DNA of 64,000 nt from NCBI RefSeq assembly GCF_052857255.1, contig NC_135500.1:106029048-106093047 (forward strand), written 5' to 3'. Of this stretch, positions 35,802-46,865 are shown piece after piece. The notes beneath the pieces were generated by a model, which was not told the DNA's origin, did not search any database, and saw only the letters and a list, made by a program, of their open reading frames with translations. The DNA is from Amblyomma americanum (Eukaryota; Arthropoda; Arachnida; Ixodida; Ixodidae). Position numbers and translations under genes: made by a program. Every line of letters starts with the position of its first letter. The first letter of the stretch is position 1.

Positions 35802-35922
35802 TGTCAGAAGTGGGATTCGAACCCACGCCCACCAATGTGGACCAGAAGTCTCTTTCATCCCACATCGTGGGAAAGGCTTTTAACCTTGAGCCTGGCGCCT
35901 TAGACCACTCGGTCATCCTGAC
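35802..35922 (-). tRNA. tRNA-Leu(CAA) copy 14, type B
   Basis: Same as copy 2 by eye, T5 terminator. Confidence 0.85.
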
Positions 35923-36097
35923 ACTGCGCTGCGTTGATTAGCTCGACAATATGTAGCATCAACAATATGTAGCATCAGCGCCGTTGTGTGTGTTCCCTTC
36001 GTTCTTGGTCCTTGTTGCTTAGCGCTGTTTATAATATTATGTTTTTAATATTATGTAGCATCCCGCTGACCGTTCGAAGAATTAAAATAAAAAGATG

Positions 36098-36218
36098 TGT
36101 CAGAAGTGGGATTCGAACCCACGCCCACCAATGTGGACCAGAAGTCTCTTTCATCCCACATCGTGGGAAAGGCTTTTAACCTTGAGCCTGGCGCCTTAGA
36201 CCACTCGGTCATCCTGAC
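36098..36218 (-). tRNA. tRNA-Leu(CAA) copy 15, type B
   Basis: Same as copy 2 by eye, T5 terminator. Confidence 0.85.
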
Positions 36219-36374
36219 ACTGCGCTGCGTTGATTAGCTCGACAATATGTAGCATCAGCGCCGTTGTGTGTCTTGCCTTCGTTCTTGGTCCTTATTGCTT
36301 AGCGCTGTTTTTAATATGTTTTTAATATTATGTAGCATCCCGTTGACCGTTCGAAGAATTAAAATAAAAAGATG

Positions 36375-36495
36375 TGTCAAAAGTGGGATTCGAACCCACG
36401 CCCACCAATGTGGACCAGAATTCTCTTTCATCCCACATCGTGGGAAAGGCTTTTAACCTTGAGCCTGGCGCCTTAGACCACTCGGTCATCCTGAC
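36375..36495 (-). tRNA. tRNA-Leu(CAA) copy 16, type B
   Basis: The acceptor 3' strand TTTTGAC pairs through G-T. A10. It is the copy nearest MAM exon 7. Confidence 0.83.
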
Positions 36496-36872
36496 ACTGC
36501 GCTGCGTTGATTAGCTCGACAATATGTAGCATCAACAATATGTAGCATCAGCGCCGTTGTGTGTGTTCCCTTCGTTCTTGGTCTTTGTTGCTTAGCTCTG
36601 TTAATATTATGGAGCATTTCCAACTCGCCCAATCTACCGTTCTTCTACAGTTTAAAAAAGGTGCTCTGCAATTAAGTTTCTCAGGTGCTGCAGATAGTGT
36701 CCGAATGACATATATTGTTTCCTAATTAGGCCGGTTCGAACTCATGCCGTTATGTATTATGCAAAAATCGTCGAATAATGTTTTCGAATTTGCAGCGTGA
36801 GGCACCAACCAATGTAGAGATTTGAGCGTGAAGAGACTTTCACTATGCATCTGTGTGTCTCCGCAAACTTAC

Positions 36873-37008
36873 CCGACAGGTGCTCCGTTGGAGGAGAAGT
36901 GCCAAAAACTGAGGCAGAGACCACTCGTTTCTTTCACATTCAACTTTGGGCTCTTGAGAATAACATTTCCTGTCTTCGCGCTCTTGTTCTCAGTAAAGAT
37001 GAAGCGGC
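36873..37008 (-). CDS. MAM gene exon 7 (MAM-C, first half of core)
   Basis: The exon is 136 bp. The acceptor is TTCGTCAG and the donor GTCGG|GTAAGT. It starts with two bases and ends with two. It encodes GRFIFTENKS (strand after the D-H-T segment), GNVILKSPKL, then GLCLSFWHFSSNG, matching C-L-x-F-W-Y. It lies immediately right of the tRNA-Leu array, which is therefore in the intron that follows this exon. No long open frame covers it; it was found by following phase and motif on the minus strand. Confidence 0.88.
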
Positions 37009-38329
37009 CTGACGAAGGGAGAAAAAAATGTCATATTTTTAGATACACTCTGAACATCCAAAAGTTTTATAATGTGTCGTTATATAATGTGTTCCATCGA
37101 TGCCAATGATAATAGGAATCTCATAATTAAACCCTGAATGCAAAACTAAATCATAATCGAAAGTAGAACAAAACAGATGTTTGTTACCGCTTTCAAAAAT
37201 GGATGTACGCGAATGTGTAAATTCCTTATAACTGAACCTTCTTACTGTAGATTTCGTGCTTGATCTGTTATTGTTTATAAAGAAAAGTTATCGTTCTTTC
37301 AAAGTGATAAGCGACGGTATTTATACCGCTGTAAAGGAAACCTTCTCATCCTGGTTTTCTTGCTTGCATTCTAAGTTTGGCATTAAAATTTTTAGGATTG
37401 CATAACGGATATACGTTATTTTTAATTTAAAACCACACACACCATAGGCGCTGCGAAAAGTAAAAAATAACAGATCTGAGATTAACCGCCCCATTCTCTC
37501 TCTTTTTCCGCTCAGTGTCGCCGACTATTTTTCATTCACAATGGAGGCCCGTAAGTATCAATCGAAATTTATATGTAATAGCCGTGTGGTATTCTATTAA
37601 GGAGTGTTCTTGGACAAAGCTGAGTATCACATTTAGTCTTTAAAAACAGAGAAAGAAAACGAGCATTATAGCTTGACTGCTCTAACAGTGAACTACACAT
37701 GTAAAATTCCTTGTCTCTAGTTGTCTGGGTGAAAAAGACAGCAGATAGAAGGGAACTGACCGGGCGAGAAAAGGAGAAAAACACGCCAAATAAATACTCT
37801 AAGAGGCACATTTCGCACCTTTTCTAGTAAACCAGCACAGTAAACCAGATTGCTTGCTTGATGTTCTGGCAGCAAGCGTCTAACAAAAGCGTATTTGCTT
37901 TCACGTTCATTCATAGGAATAACTGACACTGTTCTCACAGCTTGACTACTTTCTCTGCCCCAATTTTGCGGGTTTGTACACTGGCTTCCGACAGTCTTTC
38001 TTTCCATCACCAAACCATTGTTGTTTCCTATTAGCAGCGACTGCCATTGCCACGCACACCGTTAGTTTCCAAATTTTTGCGGCTGTTTATCGATTCTCTG
38101 CCTTTTCAGAATTTTCTCAACCTGCAACTTAGCCTTCGGTGAGTTTCCCCGGATTTTTTACTGTGCACGTAAGAGCCAGCTTTCGTAATTGTTTTCTCGA
38201 CTGCATCGTCCACATCAAGGACCCCATTATTTAAAACTAGTGTCTCATTTTCAAGTGTTTTTTGATTTGTCCGTTGTTCAAGTTTTTCCAATAATGGTGC
38301 TGAGTCAGTTAATCATGGATCCCTCCCAA
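37009..38329. other. Intron between exons 6 and 7 (part)
   Basis: AT-rich sequence without recognised features. Confidence 0.55.
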
Positions 38330-39080
38330 CCCAGATTTGTATTCTTTAAAACTAGTAACATGATCCGTTTCTCGACACCGGCTTTAGCTCTTTGTTCGAA
38401 TATTATTGTGGCATCTGGTTTCACTAGCTATCTCGCGGCCATCACATCTCAACAGTTTGATTCTCCACAAGCGTCGCTTATCTGAAAAATTAAATCCGAG
38501 GTCGGAATCAGAGCGCATATTAAACAACATATTATTTTTGTATTATGCATTCGTTCATAGCCGCGTCACATATGGCATACTTGCATGGGAAAATACTTAT
38601 CAGTGCTCCTTCCCGTCTGTAAAACATTCGCAAAATGAAGCCATGCACGTCCATCAGACATAGCTCTTTCTCTTAAAATGTTTGTTCCTTGTTACAAGAC
38701 CACAGCACCCTACCAGCCCACCACTTTTTCAGTATCTCCTTGGCACCATGTTCTTAAAGGTACTAAATCACACACTGCATTTACAATTTAACAATCTCAT
38801 CTTGTTCACTAACTTCAACTCTACTAGGTTTGCAGCTAGACAAAATTTTCTGCTTCATAAAGCCTTTCTTTATTACGCAAAATGACGCCATCTATTGCAA
38901 CCATTTCATTTCGGAATACCATGCCATTTTTATTGAAAACCTCATTATTTTTACGTGCTTTTAAGAATACGCTTGAAGGTGTCTGTGTTGAAAAGCGTCG
39001 CTTTTTTTTCTTTCTGTATAATTGTAGTACCTGCGTCATGATGAAATTTCCCTTTCTACGTGCTATTATTCGTGCCCCGC
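38330..39080 (+). mobile_element. Degenerate non-LTR reverse transcriptase C-terminal part
   Basis: Open frames at 38406-38663 and 38682-38885 encode FLYYAFVHSRVTYGILAWEN and RFAARQNFLLHKAF. These resemble the region after the reverse transcriptase palm in jockey/CR1-type elements (L-x-x-x-L-x-H-S-x-L-x-Y-G-I-x-x-W). The frame is broken and the 5' part is missing. Confidence 0.6.
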
Positions 39081-39461
39081 TTCTTGTTCGTTGTAACTAG
39101 GGGATGAACTTTTCGGTTTTTCTATTTTGAAAATTCCGCAGAATTTTTTCCCTTTTTATTTCATGGCGCTAAGTTCGGTTTTTTTTCGGCGAGTATTATT
39201 TTCATCGAATGAAATACTGACCATATTGGTCACAAAATGTAGCAAATCTGTATGCTCAAAAATATCCTTTAATGTCGATCTCGGTATTTTTGACATCGTG
39301 AACAGTGTATTTGCCAGTAATTAACATGCAAATGGTAGTTCCTGGAGCTTTGTGGAAAAAATTGCTACCGTTATTAAAACAGGAACTGAAGTTAAATGAG
39401 ATAGACAACAGACAAAAACGAAAGTGGAAGTTTGCTTCTAAGAACAAAGTTGGAAAATGAA

Positions 39462-39692
39462 AATTGGTTTTTGGGGAAAGGAAATGGCGCAGTACCTGTC
39501 TCACATATCGGCGGACACCTGATCTTCGCCGTAAGGGAATGGATAAAGGAGGGAGTGAAAGAAGAAATGAAGAAAGAGATGCCGTAGTGGAGGGCTCCGG
39601 AATAATTTCGACCATCTGATTTTTAACGGGCACTGACATCGCACAGCACACGGGCGCCTTAGCGTTTCACCTCCATCGAAACGCGGCCGCCA
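39462..39692 (-). mobile_element. SINE, lacking its tRNA head
   Basis: On the minus strand it carries GGGCGCCCGTGTGCTGTGCG-type sequence, the GAGCCCTCCACTACGGC stretch and the 3' end GCGCCATTTCCTTTCC of the family at 15533-15848. The A and B boxes are missing. Confidence 0.82.
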
Positions 39693-40830
39693 AAGAACTA
39701 AGTTGGTATGTTTTCGTTTTGTTGCCACGCTGCGCTGAACGTGAGGGCATGGCATCCCGTGGTCTGCTTGTTGATGTCAGCGATGGAACTGCCGCTCAAT
39801 TGCTGCGGTAGCCAAAACATACTTGTTCGTGACGCCCATTCGTGTTTTAGTGTAAATGTCCTACATGCATTTTATTAACCTCATAAACTGACTATCTGCT
39901 TTGAGCAGGTGATGATGGTAAAGAAACAGCACTTACCTAGTACACGGCGAGGATATCATGCTTCACCTCAGCAGAGGTACGTAACCTAACGGAGCCATAC
40001 CTCAAATCTCACAGCCGCGCTGCTTATCCTGAAATACCATCGTCTCATTGTGTCCCTTGTTTCTAGTGAATTTTCAGCTTTACGTGAGTGTAATCCGCAT
40101 TCACCAGCTAGCTAGCTATGCCGTGCAAGGCAAAAATACTGACTTGTTTTGATTAAAACCGAAATTTGAAAAGTGAATTTGGCGTACTTTTATCGTTTTT
40201 TTTCCGGTTTTAACCGAAAAGTTCAAGCCGTGGTTGTATCCAATGCGCTGATTTTGGTGTTACTGTTTCGTTATTTTGCGATAATCATTGTAGAGTCCCG
40301 GTACCGCCGTTGGACTCTAGGACCTTCGCCTATGTAGTTGACAAGTTGTAGCAATTCTGGATTGAATAAACCTTGACTTTATTTGAAAAAAAAATTGTTT
40401 CCGTCGTTCGTAAGAATCTCAAGCAACTCCCCTCAGTTAGGAGCGATGTCACAGTAAACTCCAGTTTTGAGCCTGCAGATTAACGAAATAAAGATATAAA
40501 TAAAATAAACGGATTTGGAAAATTAGCTCATAGGTAGCAGATAACATTCCACATACGCTGTCTCTAATCATTGCCTTTTTGAAGAATCTGATAATTTAAA
40601 GGAAGAGAAAAACTGTAGAGATATCATATTGTCTTCTGAACAATTTCAGCATGTGCGGTATCCGCCGCAAGCAGAATAACGATTACTGTGTGCATCTCCC
40701 TATTTTTATTTCATTTTCGCTGTTGACTTGTATTCTGAAAGCAGAATGGGAGGCAGCGTTCAGGGTGAATATTTATAAATTCTCGCTTATTCTGAGTGAC
40801 ATGATTATTTTTGTGAAGAAATTATGAACA
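39693..40830. other. Intron sequence with possible element tail
   Basis: A stretch ending ATTGAATAAACCTTGACTTT near 40362-40383 resembles a retroelement 3' end. No coding sequence was recognised. Confidence 0.4.
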
Positions 40831-40928
40831 CTGAACGTAAAAGCGCAAAAAACACAAGGACACAGACTAAGGCAGACAACACGAGCGCTTAGTCTGTGTC
40901 CTTGTGTTTTTTGCGCTTTTACGTTCAG
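40831..40928. repeat. Perfect 41-bp inverted repeat with 16-nt loop
   Basis: Arms 40831-40871 and 40888-40928 are exact reverse complements (CTGAACGTAAAAGCGC ... GCGCTTTTACGTTCAG). The arm shares GCGC and AAGGAC motifs with the ends of the Penelope-like fragments at 45978 and 58085. Confidence 0.93.
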
Positions 40929-40976
40929 AATGGAAAACCAACTCGCCCAAATGCAGCCATTATTGAAGAAATTATG

Positions 40977-41153
40977 TTTGATTTAGATATTTCCCCTTTC
41001 ATCGCTTTTCAGGGTGCTCAGTTTGGCACTAATGATCTCTATTCTCTACACATTCGATATAACAGTTTGATTTAAATATTTCACCCTTCATCGGTTTTCA
41101 GGGTGCTCAATGGGACACTAATGATCTCTATTCTCTACTTATTCGAGATTCCA
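40977..41153 (+). repeat. Tandem duplication, period 89 bp
   Basis: Two copies (40977-41065 and 41066-41153) share TTTTCAGGGTGCTCA and AATGATCTCTATTCTCTAC with scattered differences. Confidence 0.85.
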
Positions 41154-41792
41154 GGAAGGCGTCTACGATGTTCTAAGTCACGCTGATGTCTGATGAGTTC
41201 GTAGAGACGATATATGTCACAGCAATCATGGGTACAATTTCATAAACTGGCCTGCAGTCTTAAATTCCTGAAAAGGGGAATCTATACTGAGGCAAGGCTG
41301 CATTTTTAAGACCTTTTACGATTCATTATAACCCTTCAGCGCGTGTATACATTGTCTAGTCAACAATGAACAACACCTAAAACGGAGGTCACTACTGTTT
41401 TCTTCGCGCTCTATTTCAATCGTCCTCTTAAATGGCGCATTTCAGAATCAAGAAAACCGCACACTGAGCCTGTTCTCTTCAGATATCTTGTCCCTGAGTG
41501 AAACTGAACGCAATACCAAATTCCTACCTCTACTCGAAAACAACGCTATTTTCAACTGGGCAATATGACTACGTGCCACAGCCACCTGTGAACCAACGTC
41601 ATGTCCTTCCAGTGTGAAGCACGATGGTGATGCAAGTATTTAACCCCGTGTATATCTTTTTTTCCACCGTAAGTAGAAATAGTTCTCATTACAATACTTT
41701 TTTTTTTCTCAAGTGGCCAATCGACCTCGAGAAGGGTGCTACTATCGGCGGTCACTCCCACGTGTTCTAATCATCGTTTAGATGATTCTCAC

Positions 41793-41927
41793 CTCTGTAG
41801 GCCCGCAGAGTGTGGTCGAAGCGGGGAAAGGCAGGAATACCATTGGCCGGATCGTTCAGCGTCCATGCCAGAGCAGTGCCGTCTGAATTCCAACCGCACA
41901 TGGTACCGTCTTCGAAGGTGCAATGCA
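41793..41927 (-). CDS. MAM gene exon 6 (MAM-C N-terminal segment)
   Basis: The exon is 135 bp. The acceptor is AAATCGCAG and the donor TACAGAG|GTGAGA. It starts with two bases and ends with one. It encodes a textbook MAM start: HCTFEDGTMCGWN, then LAWTLNDP, then FDHTLRAYR before the splice. The paired cysteines, C-G-W and D-H-T are all present. G from exon 5 plus TG gives Val before HCTFEDG. The exon ends five residues after D-H-T, at the same place and phase as the D, E and F copies of this segment. Confidence 0.93.
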
Positions 41928-43795
41928 CTGCGATTTCAGATAGTAGCCATGTAGACTCGACAAGAAATATAAAGAAGAGCACGTATTCCCGACTGTGCAC
42001 GTGCAGCAGTACTTACAACAAATACCCTTCTAGTGACCGAATCATGAAGGAATTCAGGAAAAAAAAATATTTGCTCCACATTTATGCTACCTAGTGCGCC
42101 GGCTTCAAATGCTAAATTAAAAACCTTTGCTACAGCGAGTAAAATTTCATCGCTATGACGCCAATTAACAGCGATCAGTTTTTTACCCAATTTGCGTACT
42201 TTTTCTGAGATGCGTTAAAGAATAAAATCTAAGGCCTAGAACCAACTCAAAGGTGTTGAAACCGTAAAGTTAATTGAAGAAATGCGATCTTATTTTTATA
42301 GTTCTTATTCTGACAGTTGTCAGAAAATGAGAAAAGAGCTAGGAATTTGATGCTGGCAAGAACTCGCGCATTCATGTCCCGTTTTCTTCACCCAGCTTGG
42401 TCAGAATGAGCCAGATATCTTTAGTGGAAAGCGCTGGCTGCTGAGAACATGGTCACATCCAACTTGGTATCCAAGATCTATGCAGCAATGAGTGCGCAGT
42501 CTATAACATGGTATAGCACATTCGGATTTGAGATTCTGAGTTTACCTGATATAAACTTTCTTTATTTTTTAGAAAATATCTCGCACTTGGGTATTCGCGC
42601 TTTAACAAATGAATTTTGGTCCTTTTTCTTCCTCACACTGACCGCGTCCTCACGCTGCGTCCTCACGCTGACCGCTTATAATTACAAACATACATTCTTC
42701 TGAAATTTTTCTCACAATAAAAACTAGCTTTTGTTTTGTGTTGGAATTTGGCCTTGTTCGTAGAACATTTCTCGGCCACTACGGCTCTACCTAAAGCTCT
42801 TTCGAGAAGAAAAATTTCTTAAAATAAAATGGCCTTCAGAAATTTTGTTGGCGTTCTTCAGAAAACATTTTTTTGGAGTTGTGTATCTTTTTCTCAATAT
42901 AAGGTATAAGCAATCAAAATGCTTCACAGGTGTTAATAAATGCCATTTACATCACTGGTGTCCGAATCAATGGCCTAACTTCATTAGTATTTTTCTGACT
43001 AAAAATTAATGATTCATTGCCGACATTTTTTGCACCGACAGAAAAAAACATATTAAATCAACATTTTGTTTGTAGTGCATAATTTTTGTACCAGTTGTGT
43101 TAAGCTTTTATTAATACTATCGCACAAAATTTCAACACTTTGAACACAGAAAATTTGTAGACCATAGTGCATTAGTACAAAAAAGTAAAAATACTGCACA
43201 CAATTCCAATCTAGTTGTTAGCTCTAATGCAAGCTGCGTGTATCTTTAGGATTCGTTGAGAGTTTTACAGCCTTTTATAGCTTTTATTACAACTCAGAAA
43301 ACCCAACTTTTGAAAACCATTTTCAAAGTCTCATCTCAATTTACAGCGTTAAAAGAGACAATAAAGTGAATCTTGTATTTTGCAGCAGGTTAAAAATTAG
43401 CATTCTAGGTCGCATTTCAACTATCAGTGCTGCAGCAGCGGTCCATTTGCTTCCCTGGAATCTATTTTGCCCACTCCGCCCGCTCTCGCATGCAGAAAAA
43501 AAAGCGGTGAACCATCCTCTTCCGAAAACTGTAATTTATTGCATGCTTAGCGTGTTGGCATTTTATTTAGAACATTTCAGTTGACAGAAAAGCTTTCATT
43601 AAACAGGAGTAGAAGTCTGTTGCCCTGTACCTTTAGTTACTCAGAGAGCGTAATAATTACTTGTACTTCATTTTTTTACGTTACCTTCAGAACGCTGGCA
43701 AGACAAAGTTTTCATGCTGCTCATTGAGACACCTTGACCCATTATAGCTAAAAGCATTGTTAGCCCCGGTGTATAAAAGTCTAAATCTAGTTGGT
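41928..43795. other. Intron between exons 5 and 6 (left part)
   Basis: AT-rich sequence with no recognised features. Confidence 0.55.
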
Positions 43796-44024
43796 TTAGT
43801 TTATGGAGTTAATGCCCCAAAGCGGCTGATGCTATGAGGGACGCCGTAGTGGAAGCCTCCCGTAATTTCAACCACCCGGGGTTCTTTAACATGCACTGAA
43901 ATCTCACACTACACAGTGCTTTAGCATTTCGCCTCCATCTAAATGCTCCCGGTTCGTCCGTGATCCAACCCGCGTTTTTCGGGTCAGCACCCCAGAACTA
44001 TCACCGCTCAGACATCGCGGCGGC
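43796..44024 (-). mobile_element. SINE of second type, degenerate
   Basis: Read on the minus strand it holds the CCGCCGCGATGTCTGAGC head, GGAGGCGAAATGC and a GTGCATGTTAAAGAACCCC body, like the copies at 55786 and 57401, with many changes. Confidence 0.75.
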
Positions 44025-44204
44025 AAAAGTCTCAATTTCTTCACTTGGATTTTATTCAAAACATGTTGAAAATTGTTATCACTGGTGTTTAATATCAGCA
44101 TAAGGGAATAATTATTGTGCCTGAAAGAAAAATTTGGCTGGCGTAAACAAAAAACTGTTATGCTTAAGCATAGGCTCTCTAACGCTCTGAAGATCCATTT
44201 ACGC

Positions 44205-44358
44205 TATAGGAAGCATGCCGTAGTGTAGAGTTACAATTTACTTTCGGCAACCTTGGGTTGTTTAATGTGCACTGCCATCGTAAAGAAGACGGGGCGTTAT
44301 AGAATTTCACCTCTATCACAATACAGCAGCCGCAGCTCCGATTCGCTGTTCCGACCTT
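44205..44358 (-). mobile_element. Degenerate SINE fragment
   Basis: A weak match to the SINE body: GTGCACTGCCATCG and CTTTCGGCAACCTTGGG correspond to conserved parts. The B box is decayed. Confidence 0.55.
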
Positions 44359-44994
44359 GGGAGCAGCAGCAAAAAGACATAGGCAGAGAGCCATCGAAAC
44401 AGATCCCAAAATGTTACGAGGGAGAGCGAAGTCGCATCCCTAGTTTTCCGGAAGGCAGGCTATATAAATGAAACTGTATTTTTAATCTCCTTAAACCGAC
44501 AAGTCTAGAATTTTAATATTTCCTGGTGCAAAGAACTTGCAAACCACTCTATGTTCCGTCGCGCAAAGTTAATGGCGAAAAAGAAGGCATACGAAGCGGC
44601 TGCAGAGTGGCAACAACTTAATTTGCCAGCAAGTGCTCTTCATTTAAACACGGCTCTCTTAACAGTTAAAAAAAAAAACTTCCGATTCTCTAAACATCCA
44701 AAGCATGAAGTCTGTACAAACGCACACTCACTTGCTGAATCTTTCTCGGCTCCTGGTCGGACATCTGGCACCACTGCAACACAAAAGAATCACGTGAGTA
44801 ACAGCCAATGCGAGCACATCTGAAGCTTTATTTGTAATAATGAACGCGATATTTCGTAAAACGTTTTAAGAAGACTTGATGTCGGCAGGGTACGTATTCT
44901 ATATAATGACAATGGATTTTTATGGCCCAACGGCATCTAGGGCCCAACATCGCCATGGCACAAGGTATTTTCGTCTTCTCAAAGTGGGATCGAA

Positions 44995-45460
44995 GACCTA
45001 TTTCCCAGGCAGGTGCGTATTCTATAAGGTGTTCATTTTCAGGTGTCCATTTCGCAACCATTTGGTCTCTCTTCATTGGTTACCCAAATATACCCGCTGA
45101 TTTCAAGATCTCTGGGCAGCGACCCGGCCATTGGGTGGTGTGTGGCCAGACTTCACAATTCACTGCATATCACAGCCAATGCAGCCAGTGGTCAGATTAT
45201 GTCGCCTGCTGTTGACAGAGCGCGGCGATGCACCTCACCACTGGCTGCATATCGCAGCCAATAGCAACCAATGATCAGGTCCGGTCGCCAACCGCCCAAT
45301 GGCAGGGTCGCTTCCCACAGACGTTTGAAAGCCGCAGGCGTACTTGAGCGACCAAAGCCAGAGGACCAAATGGATACGAAATGGAGAACAAAAAAGGAAC
45401 AGTTTGTGGAATACAGCCCCGGGGTTGTTGGTGCATCTTATGTTCACTGCATACATTCAA
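44995..45460. repeat. Long imperfect palindrome (foldback element)
   Basis: The left arm (about 44995-45215) carries ATTTGGTCTCT, GCAGCGACCCGGCCATTGGG and GCAGCCAGTGGTCA. The right arm (about 45235-45460) carries the reverse complements, e.g. CCCAATGGCAGGGTCGCTTC and AGAGGACCAAAT. No protein is encoded. It looks like a non-autonomous foldback transposon. Confidence 0.8.
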
Positions 45461-45977
45461 ACGTATAGACATTTTAATTGAAGTGGACGATGCTAATAAT
45501 TTTACTCATTTTAAACCCGTTAGGTTCCTAAGCAGGGCCAGCAATCCTAGTTACGAAGGGAAATAAGGGACAGGCAAAAGTTAAGACGTTGAATTAGCGG
45601 TTCATGAGAGAGAGCGAGAGAAACTTAATTTGGTCCATTAAGTGTTTAGCCTTCGGTCTTCAACAAATTGCGCGATGTTTCTAGTGTAGATATTATACTA
45701 CAATTTCAGCGCTGTGCTTTATACAGGCTTCTTGGTGGCTTCCAATAATTTACTCATTATCATACGCTTATCTATAGACTGAACCTAAGATTATGTATTT
45801 CGCTCTGCCGCACAGTTTAATGTTGTAAACATGATGAAGAACACAAAGTATTTTGCGGCCATCATTTTGTGCATTAAGAAAAATAATGAGTATAAATACA
45901 GTGCAAGAAATTTTAGTGCATGACATGGTGAACTCGGCTGCCAGCTTTTTTCCATCCAGTACTTCCTCTATTATTTG

Positions 45978-46865
45978 AACCAAAACAGCGCAAGAACAGG
46001 GACAAGAAAGAAGACGGGATAAGCGCTGACTAGCAACTGCAGGTTTATTGAAAAGGAACAGGTAAAATATACTATCTTTACAACCAACGGCGCGCATTAG
46101 CTGCGCCAACAACACTGTTAAGCTGACAGCGTCAGTCATGGTGATCTAGACACAATAGTTCACAGTCATGAACGAGGACGCATGGTGTGCTTACGCAAGT
46201 GTCGCGGATTTTGCGGAAATGAAATGCTTCGCTGATTTCTCTAGCTAGTTTATCTCTGTGATTGTGCAAGATCTTAGCATCGTTAAAAAGCGGAGTACAT
46301 GGTTCTTCAGTAGGCCTTGAAGTGTTACGGTGACATTCTTTGTAGTGCAGGGCTAGGTTTGAAGAAGGGGCCGCTTCCAAATAAGGGTTGCGATCACGTA
46401 TGCGGGTATTCAGGCACCTTCCCGTGTGGCCTATATAGCTCTTCCCGCACATGAAGGAAACACTATACACCACGCCCTTTGCACAAAGGATGAATGTCAA
46501 GTCATAATATACTTGGCACGCTTTTTTCTTCAAAAAGAGGAAGTTGCACTTTTTGTCTTTTTGTTTTCCTTCTCGGGTCTTCCTATCCACCATGGTGCAA
46601 CTTTTGTCAAGCTTAATAGGTGCAGAAAAAAGTGCATCAAGCCCATATCTGCGGCCTACCTGCTTTAAACATTTGGACAACTTGTGAACGTAGGCCGAGA
46701 CAGCAAATTTCTTTTTCTCTTTACTTGAAGGACCTGGTGGCTCATGCTTACAAGATGATTTTATCTTTTTTTATTATCTCACTACATGCAAGTATTATAG
46801 CCTCATCCGGAAAGCCTGCTGACCTTAGCCTTTCAACCTGTGTGCGTGTAGCGCATGCACACTTG
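45978..46865 (-). mobile_element. Penelope-like element fragment with GIY-YIG domain
   Basis: The frame 46132-46680 holds the GIY-YIG endonuclease signature: GVVYSVSFMCGKSYIGHTGR followed by LNTRIRDRN, LALHYKECH and DAKILHNHRDKLAREISEAF. Upstream pieces (ERLRSAGFPDEA, AYVHKLSKCLKQVGRR) match the linker between reverse transcriptase and endonuclease in Penelope-like elements. Downstream is a 3' UTR with TCAATAAACCTGCAG and a GCGC-rich end. The reverse transcriptase is missing. The nuclease motif residues G-Y, Y-I-G and R are present; activity of a fragment is unlikely. Confidence 0.88.

Larger units (their letters stand above)
31834..36618 (-). repeat. Tandem array of 16 tRNA-Leu units
   Basis: Units are 277, 294-296, about 310 or 324 bp. 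Each has a 121-bp tRNA and a spacer containing GCGCCGTTGTGTGT, TTCGTTCTTGGTCCTT, GCTTAGCGCTGTTT and AT-rich TAATATTATG repeats. Spacer length varies by an ATATGTAGCATCAACA insertion and by the number of TAATATTATG copies. The last spacer decays near 36600. Confidence 0.93.

Noticed and set aside
31846..36456. Repeated plus-strand open frames of about 62-65 codons across the tRNA array
   Set aside because: They are antisense readings of the tRNA-Leu units; their similarity reflects the tandem repeat, not a protein family.
31834..36618. Regular repeat-spacer pattern that could suggest a CRISPR array
   Set aside because: The repeated part folds as tRNA-Leu, the units are near 300 bp and the spacers are nearly identical; the genome is eukaryotic.
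46420..46680. Bacterial-type GIY-YIG nuclease (UvrC-like)
   Set aside because: The flanking linker, the 3' UTR and related ends elsewhere fit a Penelope-like element.
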